This document shows positions 23,201-35,717 of a stretch of DNA of 64,000 nucleotides, piece after piece. Made by a program: the position numbers and the translations under genes. Under the pieces are notes generated by a model. The model searched no databases. It was not told the DNA's origin and saw only the letters and a program-made list of their open reading frames with translations. Source of the DNA: Aurelia coerulea (taxonomy: Eukaryota; Cnidaria; Scyphozoa; Semaeostomeae; Ulmaridae); NCBI GenBank assembly GCA_039566865.1, contig CM076954.1, positions 13,850,001 through 13,914,000 on the forward strand. Direction: 5' to 3'. The stretch's first letter is position 1. Every line of letters begins with the position of its first letter.

Positions 23201-26200
23201 TAAGATGCTTCGCTGATTGTTTCGATTGTGTGCACAAATAATGCCCATTGTTACAACATTCCTGATTCCTATGTACCTATCTATATGTCTATGTCTATTC
23301 CTTCCGGTTGGAGCAAAAGCCCCTGCATAATGTTTTCATTCTTCAAACATAATTAAAGGCCCCCATTAGCCATGTTTGAAGAATGAGATCATGCACATAG
23401 CTTGCCTCAAAGTAATATATCTACTTGCAATTGCAATGCACGATTTAGTTCATATCGAAATGGCTGTAGCCTAATAACGAACCCATTTGATGAAGCAGAC
23501 TAGATTTCTTGATATGCATCAGAACTATTACATTAGATGTAGCGAGAGTCCAAAGATGCAGGGAACCGGGGGCACTGGGGGCACGTGCCCCCCCCCAACC
23601 TGGTTCCGAGGGCCATTATCCTACGTCAGTACTGATTAGAACTGAATAGGTTGACGGTAGACTCCTTTTGGGGCATGGGGACGAGGTTGGTGCCCCCCAG
23701 ATTTTGCAACAAACCAAGAGGTGCCCTTATTGTCTCAGGATGTCAGGATGTGCCCCTTTTAAAGACCAATGTGGACAGATCGTGGTTTAATTATGTTATT
23801 ATTTACCTCGTGATTTAGTTATGTTTACTTCTCACTTTGCTTCATGGTGAAGGAAATCGGATATCTTTCAGCATTCATACTATTGTCTTTTATGTATCAC
23901 ATTTTTACCTTCAAAATCTGATGTATATTAAAATGCTATTCTTACAAAAAGTGCCACTGAAATGCCGTGCCCCTCCAAGTTTAAGATTCTTCCTACTGCC
24001 CTAAGTGAAACTAAAGGAAAGCCGACAATATTGACAAATTGTTTACTTTATTCTGACAAGAGTTGCCACCATATGAGTGTCATACTTGCTTCTGAAGATT
24101 TTGCAAACAGTAAGGGCAGTGTGCCAGGTCAAAGAGGTCAAATTTTGAAGATTGCCTTGTAATGAGTTGGCAGCTCCATTAATGTTAGGAGCAAGTAGTG
24201 ATTAGCCTTAATGAGGAAATGTGAATTGGCAACGTCGCCAAAGTTGATTGTTGGCCCCAATATATCAGAATTGTTTTGATTGTATACATTAACAATGCCT
24301 ATAAATATCTAAGATGCTTCGCTTATTGTTTCGATTGTGTGCATAAATAATGCCCATTGTTACAACATTCCTGATTCCTATGTACCTATCTATATGTCTA
24401 TATAGGTCTATTCCTTCCGGTTGGAGCAAAAGCCCCTGCATAATGTTTTCATTCTTCAAACATAATTAAAGGCCCCCATTAGCCATGTTTGAAGAATGAG
24501 ATCATGCACATAGCTTGCCTCAAAGTAATAGAATATCTATTTGCAATTGCAATGCATGATTTAGTTCATATCGAAATGGATGTAGCCTAATAACGAGCCC
24601 ACTTGATGAAGCAGATCAGATTTCGTTATATGCATCAGATCTATTACATTAGATGTAGCGAGAGTCCAGAGACGTAGAAACTAGTGGGACACAGGGGGCA
24701 CGTGCTCCCCAAGATTTTGCAACAAACCAAAAGGTGTAATTGTTGTCTCATGATGTGCCCCTCTTAAAGACTAATGCGGACAGAAAGTAGTTTAATTATG
24801 TTAGTATTTACGTCTTGATTTGGCTATGTTTGCTTCTCATTTTGTTTCATTGCGAAGGAAATCGTATATCTATCAGCATTCATACTATTTTCTCCTATAT
24901 GTAACATTTTCCCGTCGAAAATCTGATGTATATTAAAATGCCCTTCTTATGAAAAAAGTGCCCTTAAATTGCCATGCCCCTCCAAGTTTAAGATGCTTCC
25001 TACTGCTCTGATAAAAACTGAAGAATGGCCGACAATATTATATTGGCAAATTGTTTACTTTATCCTGACAAGAGCTGCCACTATAACAGTGCCACACTTG
25101 TTTCTTGATAGTATTATATGGGTTTGTTGGCTCCCTTGGCAACAGCTATCTATATCGAAGATTTCAAACAGTAAGGGCAGTGTGCCAGGTCAAAGAGGTC
25201 AAATTTTGAAAATTGCCTTGTAACGAGTTGGCAGCTCGATTAATGTTAGGAGCAAGAAGTAATTAGCCTTAACGAGGAAATGTCAGTTGGCAACTACGCC
25301 AAATTTTATTGTTAGCCCAAAAGATCTCTGAATTGTTTTCATTGTACACATTAACAATGCCTATAAATATCTCAAATGCTTCGCTGATTGTTTCGATTAT
25401 TTTCATAAATAATGCCTATTGTTACAACATTCCTGATTCCTATGTACCTATATGTCTATATGTCTATATGTCTATATGTCTATATATATAGGTGTATTCC
25501 TTCCGGTTGGAGAAAAGCCCCTGCATAATGTTTTCATTCTTCAAACATAAAAAGGCTGTGAAGCCCATCTTGTGGAAATGAAGATTCAAACTTATCTATA
25601 TTCGAGGAAGTTACTAGAATTTATCAAGCTATCATACTTAATATTATGGAATTCAAATATAATCTATATCCTCGTGAAATTGAAGTCCCATTTTTCAGAA
25701 TTTTCTCGGAAAGACCCCCATCAGACTTCATCCTTTGCTCTTTTAAATTGCCAATTCTCCAAAAATGGGCCGTTTTCCAACGATCTAAAGGGCGTGGCCA
25801 TGAAAAATTTCCCGGGGGCAAGCCCCCGGACCCCTATTTATCATCACTCCATTCGCATGAAGTTTCAGGCCCCCCAATATGAATTTCGTTCCGACGGGCC
25901 TGAGTAACACAGTAAAGCTCAACTAAAAAGATAAAAATGATCAAAAATAATGAAGTAGAGAATTTGTGAATTGTTCACTCCAAAAGTGAAAAGGTAGAAG
26001 AAATGAATTTCAGAAAGTATGATCAAATTGTGGCTTTTAATGGAAAATCTTTATTAAAAACTTAACTTTTTCAAAACACAGGTTAAGTAGGCGGTGCGGC
26101 GTAGATTTCCCCTGAAGTGCTCAGCCCCAAAAAGGCATTGGCGTGGAATCCTGCTACGCTCATATCCCTGGCGGAATATCCGGCGGAGAGAAAAAATGGA

Positions 26201-29200
26201 ATGCACTATGGCCAACGCTAAATGCGCATGCGTAGGATCAATGCAATATGGCGGCGCCCAGGAGAAAGTCGTTGGTGCTTCGTGTGCAGCTTGTCGCGAA
26301 TATTAGGACGAAAACAAACACAAGAAAAAGACAACAAATGTATAGTAAGTTTGAATAAATGTATCTCTTTATGAAGTGATTTTTAGGCTAACACAGCAGT
26401 CTCCTACTACTCATGTCTGTATCCGCTAAATTGTTTCATGTTTTGTTGTGCTTTTACCGATTTCTGCAGATTGACCTTTATACCGGGTGACCCAGAAAAA
26501 AGTGACCCAACGCAATCTGTTACAGAAAATTAAGTAAGTGGCCGATTGAAATGCTTCCAACGTTGTTCTATCGCTAAAAGACAAGCCTATGCTATGAGTA
26601 TTTTTTGCAATTTTTTTCGGCACGGTAAATTTCAAAAATTAAGGATTTCGAGGAAAAGAGCATGCCTGAAATTCTCAAAAAGTCGTCAAAAACAGGGGAT
26701 CGATTTACAGCCATTTCAAATCTTCAAAACAACGAGGAGCGTGTTTCATTTCAACCTGGGAATAGGTAACCCAGTCGGAAGTCTTCAGAGCAAGTTTATA
26801 GTCCCTAGGTACTTGAAAATATTCTCAGGCAGAATGAAACACGCTCCTCGTTGTTTTGAAGATTGAAATGGCTTCAAATCGATCCCCTGTTTTTGACGAC
26901 TTTTTGAGAATTTCAAGCCTGCCCTTTTCCTCAAAATCCTTAATTTGGGAACTTTCCCGTGCCCAAAAAAATTGCAAAAAATACTCATAATGTAGGCTGG
27001 TCTTTTAGCTACAGAACAACGTTTGAAATATTTCAATCTGCCACTTACTTTTTTCCCTATAACAGATTGCGTTGGGTCACTTTTTTCTGGGTCACCCGGT
27101 AGTAAGTTACATAGCAGAATCGATATTGTAGCCCCATTGGAAACAGTGGTTGAGTTAAGGGGCAAATTGGGGCAATTGCCGCCTTCAGGGGAAATTTCAG
27201 CTTATCACCCTAAACAATTTATGTGTCTAGTTGGACTTGCTTGCCCCCGTCGTCCTTACAAGACGACTTGGGCAAGTCCAGTGTCTTGTTAAAAAAAACC
27301 AAAGAATTGTGCTTTACGTTCATTTTCTACCTTTGGTGTCGTCTCCCTAAGTTGCATTTCGCCTTCAACGTTGGGCTGGATCCATCCCTGCTTGGAACTT
27401 TGGATTAAATTGAGTAAATTCCAACAAATGAGACAAATAGTAACGTTACAACAGTTCGAGAATGTCAAACAGTATTTGAGACAGCCACAAGTGCGTCTTT
27501 AGGTTGGGACAGGTGTATCTTGAAAATATATCTGCTGATTGAAAAATCAGACTTGAAAAGCCTTCTGTTTTTTAAGAATCTGATTTTGTTGTGACTTTTT
27601 GCATGCTGTTTTGCTTTTAGAATGAAAAGTAACTTTTCAAAATTATTCTTAAAGATCCGCATGGAAAGATGATTATGTTAAAATGAGAAAATGAGTTTGA
27701 ATGGATGTTCACTCTCTTAATTATTTGACGCAGTTGCAGATTTAGCCTCCCCTTCAACGAAAGCAAATCCCAGGATCCCAGAATAGCATACTATCTGTGA
27801 TTGTGCTGAGCAACATCGTTCCCAGGCCTGCCATTGTCTATCTTGCGTCTTAGGCCCGTTTTATAAGTCGCGCTTCGCCGTGCCAAACCAAGCGAATTTT
27901 GACAAATTTGTCTGGTACGGCGCTGCGCGACTCTTATGAAACCCAATTGACTCTTGGTTCAGCTGAGTCGAACCACATGCCAAAAGCATCGCGACTGAGT
28001 CGACCAGGTGCGACTTATAAAACCAAATTTCAGTCGCACCGTGCCGCAGCCCCATCATTTGTGGATCGTTGTGAAGGAAAGCAAGTCAAAAGCTTCACGC
28101 TCTATCGCGCATTTCCTACTTACTTGACACTGAAAAACTCAAGCATATCATGCGGGCTTTTATCTTATCCCAGTTCAGCTACTTCCCTGGGAAAGATGGT
28201 CCTACCTTTGTCCGAAAACCGGTAGTTCCCACCACCTTTGTCCCAAAAACTGGTCGTTTTTGATGGCAAATTTCCGCTGTTATTTTTCTTCAATTTGAAG
28301 GACAACTTTTAACATTATGTATCACTGACGATGTTTGTCCCCAAAACCGGTAGTTTCGACCTACTACTGTTTCCAAAGCAAGTAGTAACTATAGATATGA
28401 AAGTACAAGTGTCCCAAAACCAGTTACCGGACAATGTTAGGACCGCTTCGGTGAAAAATGTGAAATTCTGGCCTTTTTTCGGAAATTTGCCGGACAAAGG
28501 CAGAACTTTTTTAGTGAGAAATTGTAATTTGTTGTCTTTTTTCCGTAAATTTGGCGGACAAAGATAGAACCGCTTATGTGAAAAATTTGAAATACTAGTC
28601 TTTCCTGCCTAAATTTGGCGGACAAAGGGAGAACCAGCTTACATGTAAGCTTCCGAATTTTGATTAGGAGGTTGGGAAACTTGATTTTTGTGACAAGCTG
28701 ATGGAATAGGAAGAATGATATTCAAATTTCACCTTTGTCCCAAAAACTGGTTGTTTTGGGCACGGAAGTCGTACTATTTGATAAAAGCACCGGTTATTTT
28801 TTTCAATTCCTCTGGACAGACATGGGGTCAAATATTTTACAGTACTTGCCCGCCCCTTAGTGTGGATGTTCTTTGACAGACACCTTGATAGCAAGATCAA
28901 CCACATTCACAAAAAGAAAAGGCACTGAGCATCGCATACAAGGATGGTGTTTCTGACTTTAATGCACTTTTGACCAGAGATAATTTTGTATCTGTCCACA
29001 AACGGAATCTGCAGTTGCTGATGACAGAGATCTACAAAACTAAATCGAATATCACCCCAAGCTTTATGGCTGATATTTTCATTGAGAAGAATCCCCCTTA
29101 TCATCTAAAAAACGAAAGTCTTTTACAAATGCCAAAGGCCCGGACAGTTCGGATTGGGATATAAAGTATTGCTTTTCTGGGATGTAAACTGTGGCATGGA

Positions 29201-32200
29201 CTCTCAAATGATACCAAGCAGTTATTGAATATTTCCATCTTTAAAAAACGCATAAAGGAGTGGAAGGGCGATGAATGCAACTGCCGATTATTGAATTGAT
29301 CTTGTTTTTTATATAATCAAAAACTCGCCTGTAAATATGTACCATATATCATTACTGCCATAGTAGCATCACATTCTTTTTCAATTCAGCAAGCTTATAT
29401 ATATCAGCAAGCTTGGAAATATTTTAACCGGCATCCAAACTTGTACACCCAAACATCTGGAGATTAGAGTTTTTCAAAAAAATTCGGAAAATTAAAGCAG
29501 TTTTTTGTCCTGGTTGCAGTTTATGAAGGTAGGTAAAATTTAGAAAAATCTTCATGGGTTTCTTTTGTCTCCTTCGCTTTTTAGCCGTCTGATTGGTCCG
29601 TGGAAATGAAGCTTTGGCGGTTTCGACCATGGGCCACGAGAAATCGGCTATGTGCGAGTTCTTCCATCCTAATATATCATTTCGTTCGTGATATATCGAC
29701 TTGCTTTCCTTCTCACAGAAGTTCTGTGTCTACCTCTCCTGCGAAGGCGCCATTTTAATCCGATTGACGTGACCTCAAGGGCCCTGGAATAATCATGCCA
29801 CTCATGTATGGTAAAATGAAACGGAAAAGATCCTCTCTTTGAGGAGTTTCCGTTTGAGTGCCATAATTGCTCCAAGGCCCTCGAGGTCACGTCAATGGGA
29901 TTAAAATAGCGCCCTCGCAGGAGAGGTAGCCACGAAGAAAAACAAGTCGATATATCACGAACGAAATGAAATATTAGGATAGAAATAACTCTATGTGTTA
30001 TATATAAAGATTTTTCTGAATTCAACGTTTCCTACCGCCCGTGGTTCAACAGAAATAATTGCATGAAACTCTGACAAAATGTCTGCCACATCTATGATAA
30101 ACAAATAAATGTTTTACTAGTGGAATGTCAGATGTGAAATGATTTTTGAGAAGAATTCTTGCCTTTTCATTCACAGCCGTGCTGTGCGAATCCTTGTCGA
30201 CATGGGCTCCGAAATCGATGCCAGAGATCACACCGGATGGGCTCCAATGGCATATGCAGCCAAAAATGGATTTTTGACATCAATGAGAGTTCTTTTGGAT
30301 AATGATGCACCTGTTGATGCCCAAGACAAAAACAAGAATACCCCTTTGCATTGGGCAGCATCAGAAGGGCACGTGGAATGCGTCACGATGTTACTTGATA
30401 ATGGTGCTGATGTTTCATTCAGGGATATTCATGGCAAAAATTGTTTAGATCTTGCTTTGGATAATTTGCAACTTGATATCTGTATGGCACTTGTTAGACA
30501 TCCAAGGTGAGGAACAGGGGGGGAGGGAGGGATTTCTTCCATTTGAGTCGGAGGAACTGAAAACAGAAATGAAGAGCCTTTATAACATGCAAACAGCATG
30601 ACATGTTTTTCTAAAGTTTGCGTATATACCGGTCCATCCCTTTGTGTTTTAAGGTTCTTGACTGAGCCGCAGAAAATTAGTGATACTCTTAGCTTCTTTG
30701 CTTTTAAGATGGCTTTTAATGCAGAAACATTTGTCATTACCTCGTCAGGACTAATTTAGACCTCCCGAGTAAACATCTAAAATGCTTGCAAGAGTGTTTA
30801 CCGCTTGTGGTTTGTGAGAAGTTAGTCTCTCTTGTCATCTATGCAGCAACCCAAAATTAGCCATCATTCTATTCATGGAAAGTTTTTGTCTGATGTGTAA
30901 TGTGGGATAGGCGATAGATTTTCTTTCTGTAGCAATGCAAAACCAAAGGAATTGAGGTTTTATGGTTAAGGTGGATCTGCACTTAAGGTGGCTCACTACC
31001 TAAAATTTCAAAATGACGAAACAGCGATAGGGTGGCTCACTACCAAGTAGAAATAGGTGAAAACACACAAAAACAATTGGTTAAGGTGGCTTGCTACCAA
31101 TAAAACGTTAAGGTGGCTCGCTACCAAAAACTTTCACACACTTGGTGTCCTATCGCTCATGCCGAGATTTACGAAAAGAAACTTGCAAGGCAGGAATTTG
31201 TCTATTGTCTTTGCATTGTTTATGGGCACGCGCGGCAGAAAAGTGTGGGTACAAATAAGTCGTTTTTCCCGGTTTTTCCTTTCGTTTTACTGTTTTATGA
31301 TACTTCTAGAAGTTCTACGAAACTGCTAAACACATTTTCAGAATGTACAAGGTCTCTTCTTTATGCATAAAGAATCTTGTTGACATTTTCCGACATCAAA
31401 AATTTGCGATTGTGTGTCTTTGAATGTATTTTATTATATTGATAAAAAATATAAAAGTAATTTGAAGTAACGTTTACAAAAAGTCGTACGTGTCTTTACT
31501 CTACACTAAGATCAGATTTCATCTCCAAGTGCCACCATGAGAATGGACTAGCCCAAATCGCCTTGTAAGGAAGAAAGAGTTTCTTTTCCTTCCTTACAAG
31601 AGATGCCCTCTCACAAGACAACTTGGGCAAGTCCACCATGAGAACATATAAGATTGTGTCATCACGATTTGCGCAATGCATAAATGCGCAAAAATTGAGT
31701 AGAGTTTTCAGTTGTCTGATGAAAGAATGTAATCTGTCTTATTGCCTCAATCCTGTTATAGTATACTGCATGAACAAAACCAACAAAACCCAAAGGCAGT
31801 ACCAATCTAAACCAGCTACAAATCTGAGAATTTGTACGATCAGTTTGCCGTTTTAAACTGGGATTAATGTTAACAGCAAGTGACACAAAGAGTGATAACA
31901 ACAAGAAAGTGGTTTGGTTACACGTTGAATTGAATTGAACATAATCTATGCGATTAGCAATAGCCTATCAGATTGCATATGTGACCAGCCGATCCCAGGA
32001 CCTTTTGGTCTCCGTCCCAATATGACGAAAGGTCCCGGGGACGCGGATGCTGTGCTGGATATGACCACTTTCGTGTCCCCAGAACAAGATTCACATTCAG
32101 ATTTGGAATAACATACAGATTCAAAATCAGATTCAACAAAATATGACCTTCTCCCTGCATATGAAAATATCTTATGTTATCAAATGATCTATTTTCTTTC

Positions 32201-35200
32201 CTTTAGATGGCGCGAAGTAATGGAGAACGTTGCAAATGATGGCAGCACTCCAATGAGAAATCTCATTATCGTAGCACCAGACGTCGCACAATTGGTAATG
32301 GACAAATGTGTCGTGGAATCGAAACACACTCGTGACCATCAAGACTTTTCGATTACTTATGACTTTAGTTACATCAATACACACCCTGATCAAAGGCGAA
32401 AAGGCTCCACATGTTTCGAACCTGTTACAATGGTTGCATATCATCGAGAGAAATTATTGTCGCATCCGTTAACGAAGAGGTTGATAACATTATGAATTTC
32501 TTTATCGTTGGATTGCAATAGAAGGTAGCTAAAAGTTAGTTAATTAATTCCAACGTTAAAATATTAAAATACATAAAGTGGAAGAAATATTTACAAGTAT
32601 CAAAAGTATACAATTTAAAAGCAGATGTCTAAAAATACTTATTATAAAAAGCCAAAATTGGGAAGAAAAATGCGCCATAATCTGCATCGACAGCTTTCTC
32701 CGTACCAATTTTTTATCTCTGTTTCAAACTGACAAAGGGATTCTGAGTTGCGTATTGTTGGTGGTAACGTTTGCCACAGCTGCGGACCGTTGAATCGCAC
32801 GCGTTCTGTCCCGTTGCTGACAGATCTCACTCTTGGTTGAATAAATTCGTTATTGTTACGCAAATTGTAGTGACGTGTACTTTCACAGAAGATTTCCTGC
32901 ATAAATCAAGGGTTTAGGTCATTTCTAGTTCAAAAAATGTGTAATATAAACAGCTACCGGGTTTTCAAAAAGATGTATACAGATTTGGTTGACTCCAGCG
33001 GTATAAAGTTAGCTTTACTCAATGGCTAATCACTCTCAGAATGTTCCCCGATAGTTTACTTGAACAAAGACACCTTGTTTGTTGGTATTCTTGCTTTGAG
33101 AGCAGAAATATAAATCTTAGAAGCTCAAATTTGCGTCCACTTGCAAACCAGAGCTCTGGCCTTTTGGCCTAAGCCAATTCCTGAAGCACATCGAAATTAG
33201 AAATTGAAATTAATGAAAAAAATTAAGAGACTTCCCAATGGGTGACTGGGAGGGGGGGGGGACTTCTAGAAAACAGAATATCAGAAGATCTAATATTGTT
33301 CAGATTTTATCAAGGCTATCGTTGAGTTATGCGCTGGACTTTAAGAAATTTCTTAGGCCAAAAGGCTAAAGCTCTGGTTTGCAAGAAAGGGCAAATTTGA
33401 GCTTTCAAGATTAATTTGTCTGCTCTCAAAGTACAAAAATCAACAAACGAGGTATCTATGTTCAAGTTAACTATCGAGGAACATTTTTAGAGTGATTAGA
33501 AATCGATTGAAGCTAAATTCACTGCACTGTAGTCAAACAAATCCGTATATATCTTTTTGGAACACCCGGTATCTGTTTATTCATTATTCTTTCAAACAGC
33601 TTTGAGACCGTCGGCAGAACGCTAATTGGCCTAAAGTTAATCCTGGTAGTATAGTGGTTCGTCCATTCTTGGGAAGAGATGAATTTGACTTAGCAATAAA
33701 CTTGTCGTCTGGAAGTGGTGAAAATAAAGGACAGATTCCGGCCTTGCGTTGCTTATTATACCTGGCCAGGCGCCTATACACAGCACCGAAGCAAAGTGGG
33801 AAGCGGAGAACTCTCGAATGAAAGGGAAATTGAAGCAACTTATATCAATGATGATCCCTGCAATTATTCAAAGCATTTGTTGGTGAAGAGCTCCGATCCT
33901 TCAGGTAACCATTTTTGCAACCAAATATCCTATTATCACGCTTTTGAAGAACGAGAGTTGGCCTCGGTATCTTGTCTCTTGATACACAACAATTTCACGA
34001 TGCACAGATCTAAAAACAAAACCGACGTTTCAACTGAGCTTTATCCATGGTTAGATTTAGAAGAGGGCTGTCAGAAAAAACGGTTTCCTTGATCTCGAAA
34101 TTCCCTTTATCTCTATTTTGAAGGTGAAGTTGAAGTTTGAAAACATGTGCCTAATTGCCGTATGAATATGAACAGCAAATATTGTATGTAACACCCACCA
34201 TTCCTTTGTGGTTCCATGTCGTTGAAGCTTCGGAATTTAGATCAATCGTAATAGCATGCTTTTATCAGTTCTGACATGGAAGAGGATATACACGTAGGAG
34301 TAACGGGTTTAGTTTATGAACTTTTGTTTCGTCAAGTCTTTTCAGTGTTGCATTGAAACATGCCCTGAAATTCAGTGAAAAGCAGACTCAAATTCTGAAT
34401 TTTATTTTTAGGCCGGCCAGGAAGACTGACCAGAGAGCAGCTTTTACCAAAAAGCAAGCGAGACTTTATTCACTGTTACTGTACTGTATATGTTGAGGAT
34501 CACGTACTTAAGAACTCATGGACTCAAAGACAGACTCAAAACGTAAAACAGTTGAAGCCATTTTTCTCATCTTGAAATTGGTTAAATAAACCATGGTCAT
34601 CAATAGTGCTCTATTACACGTACTTTTCTTATAAATTAAGAAACTAAGAATTTGGGCCAGTACTGGAAGTCTCTTAAAATTATCTGATCAGACATCAAGT
34701 ACTTTTCGAACAATAGATACAGGAAACAAGTGAGAATAAAGAAAAACATGTTTGAGTTTCTTAATTTTTTGGGGAGTCCGAGTTTCTTATGAGAAAATAC
34801 TTGTGAAAACATAACTAAGATTAATTATTTCGATAAAGGAATTTCTTGACAAATAATTACTTTATTTTTACTTGTTTCCTGTATACTTGAATAATGTCTA
34901 AACATTAGAAAGGCTTCAAAAAACTTTGTTTTGAAATGTTCAGATTGGAACAGGGCGGAACAGGGAGTAAATATGAAGATTGTTATGGAACCTTTAGGAA
35001 ACTAGTAAGAAACTCTTCTTAGTTTCTTATGAAAAAATATGTGTATGCAACAGATGACAACAAATAGAATCCAGTCAAAGAGGGAAAAGAAATTTCGTAT
35101 CTGATTATACTATTACAGAAAAGAAATGTCACTAAGGTTCTTTAGGTGTTGCTCATCCACCAGGAAAGTCCTTGCATCCAGCCTTTGCTGTTTGTGTCAT

Positions 35201-35686
35201 ATTTTGATATGCAAACATCTACAATTTCAGTGGCTGGAGTTTTGAGTAGCTTTGATTGAGTGTTCTAGGGATAGGAATGAAGATAATGATCACAATCAAC
35301 GAGTTACATTTATCTTGATATAATTAGTTTCTGTTGCCTAAGGTGTTTATTTACATGTTTTTGAAGACGGTGTTATTTTTGCAAACTGTTTGTTTAGTAT
35401 TATCAAACTTCTACAAACAACCTTTCTCATGGGAAAAATTATGTGATTCCACTGTTCAAAGCAAGAAACTAAAGGTGATAATAGTCTGAGTTAGAGCTTT
35501 ATCCTTCAATACATTTTGAACAAGGAAACATTCCCAGAAGAATTGGAGTCTTTCAGCGTTGAAATGAGAGGCGTTTACAAATGAAATTGACCTGCAGTCG
35601 CAAATAATTTTGTCAGGCCCATCAGCATCAAGAAAAGTCGAGTTTTCAACGCAATCTTTAAAGATTTGCACCAAGAGTTCTATACA

Positions 35687-35717
<31 letters not shown>

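Larger units (their letters stand above)
21363..26415. mobile_element. 5.05 kb long-TIR element, 7 bp duplication
   Basis: CATGAGTAGTAGGAGACTGC at the left and its complement at the right, inverted almost perfectly for about 150 bp and more weakly for another 150 bp (both arms have CCGGCGGAGA). Flanks TCTGTAT (21356-21362, 26416-26422). Frames inside the arms are not transposase-like. The interior is largely a hAT-like insertion (22216-25902). Confidence 0.85.

Noticed and set aside
22302..25553. CRISPR-like or satellite array
   Set aside because: Only three 1.1 kb units inside a transposon in a eukaryotic genome; no short repeat-spacer pattern.
20663..30176. Missing ankyrin exons in the 9.5 kb intron
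   Set aside because: Exons 5 and 6 join in phase to a continuous ankyrin repeat, so none is needed, and no ankyrin signature was seen there.
33715..34092. 125-codon + strand frame in intron 7
   Set aside because: No ATG start, no recognisable motif, and its first bases overlap an antisense reverse transcriptase fragment.
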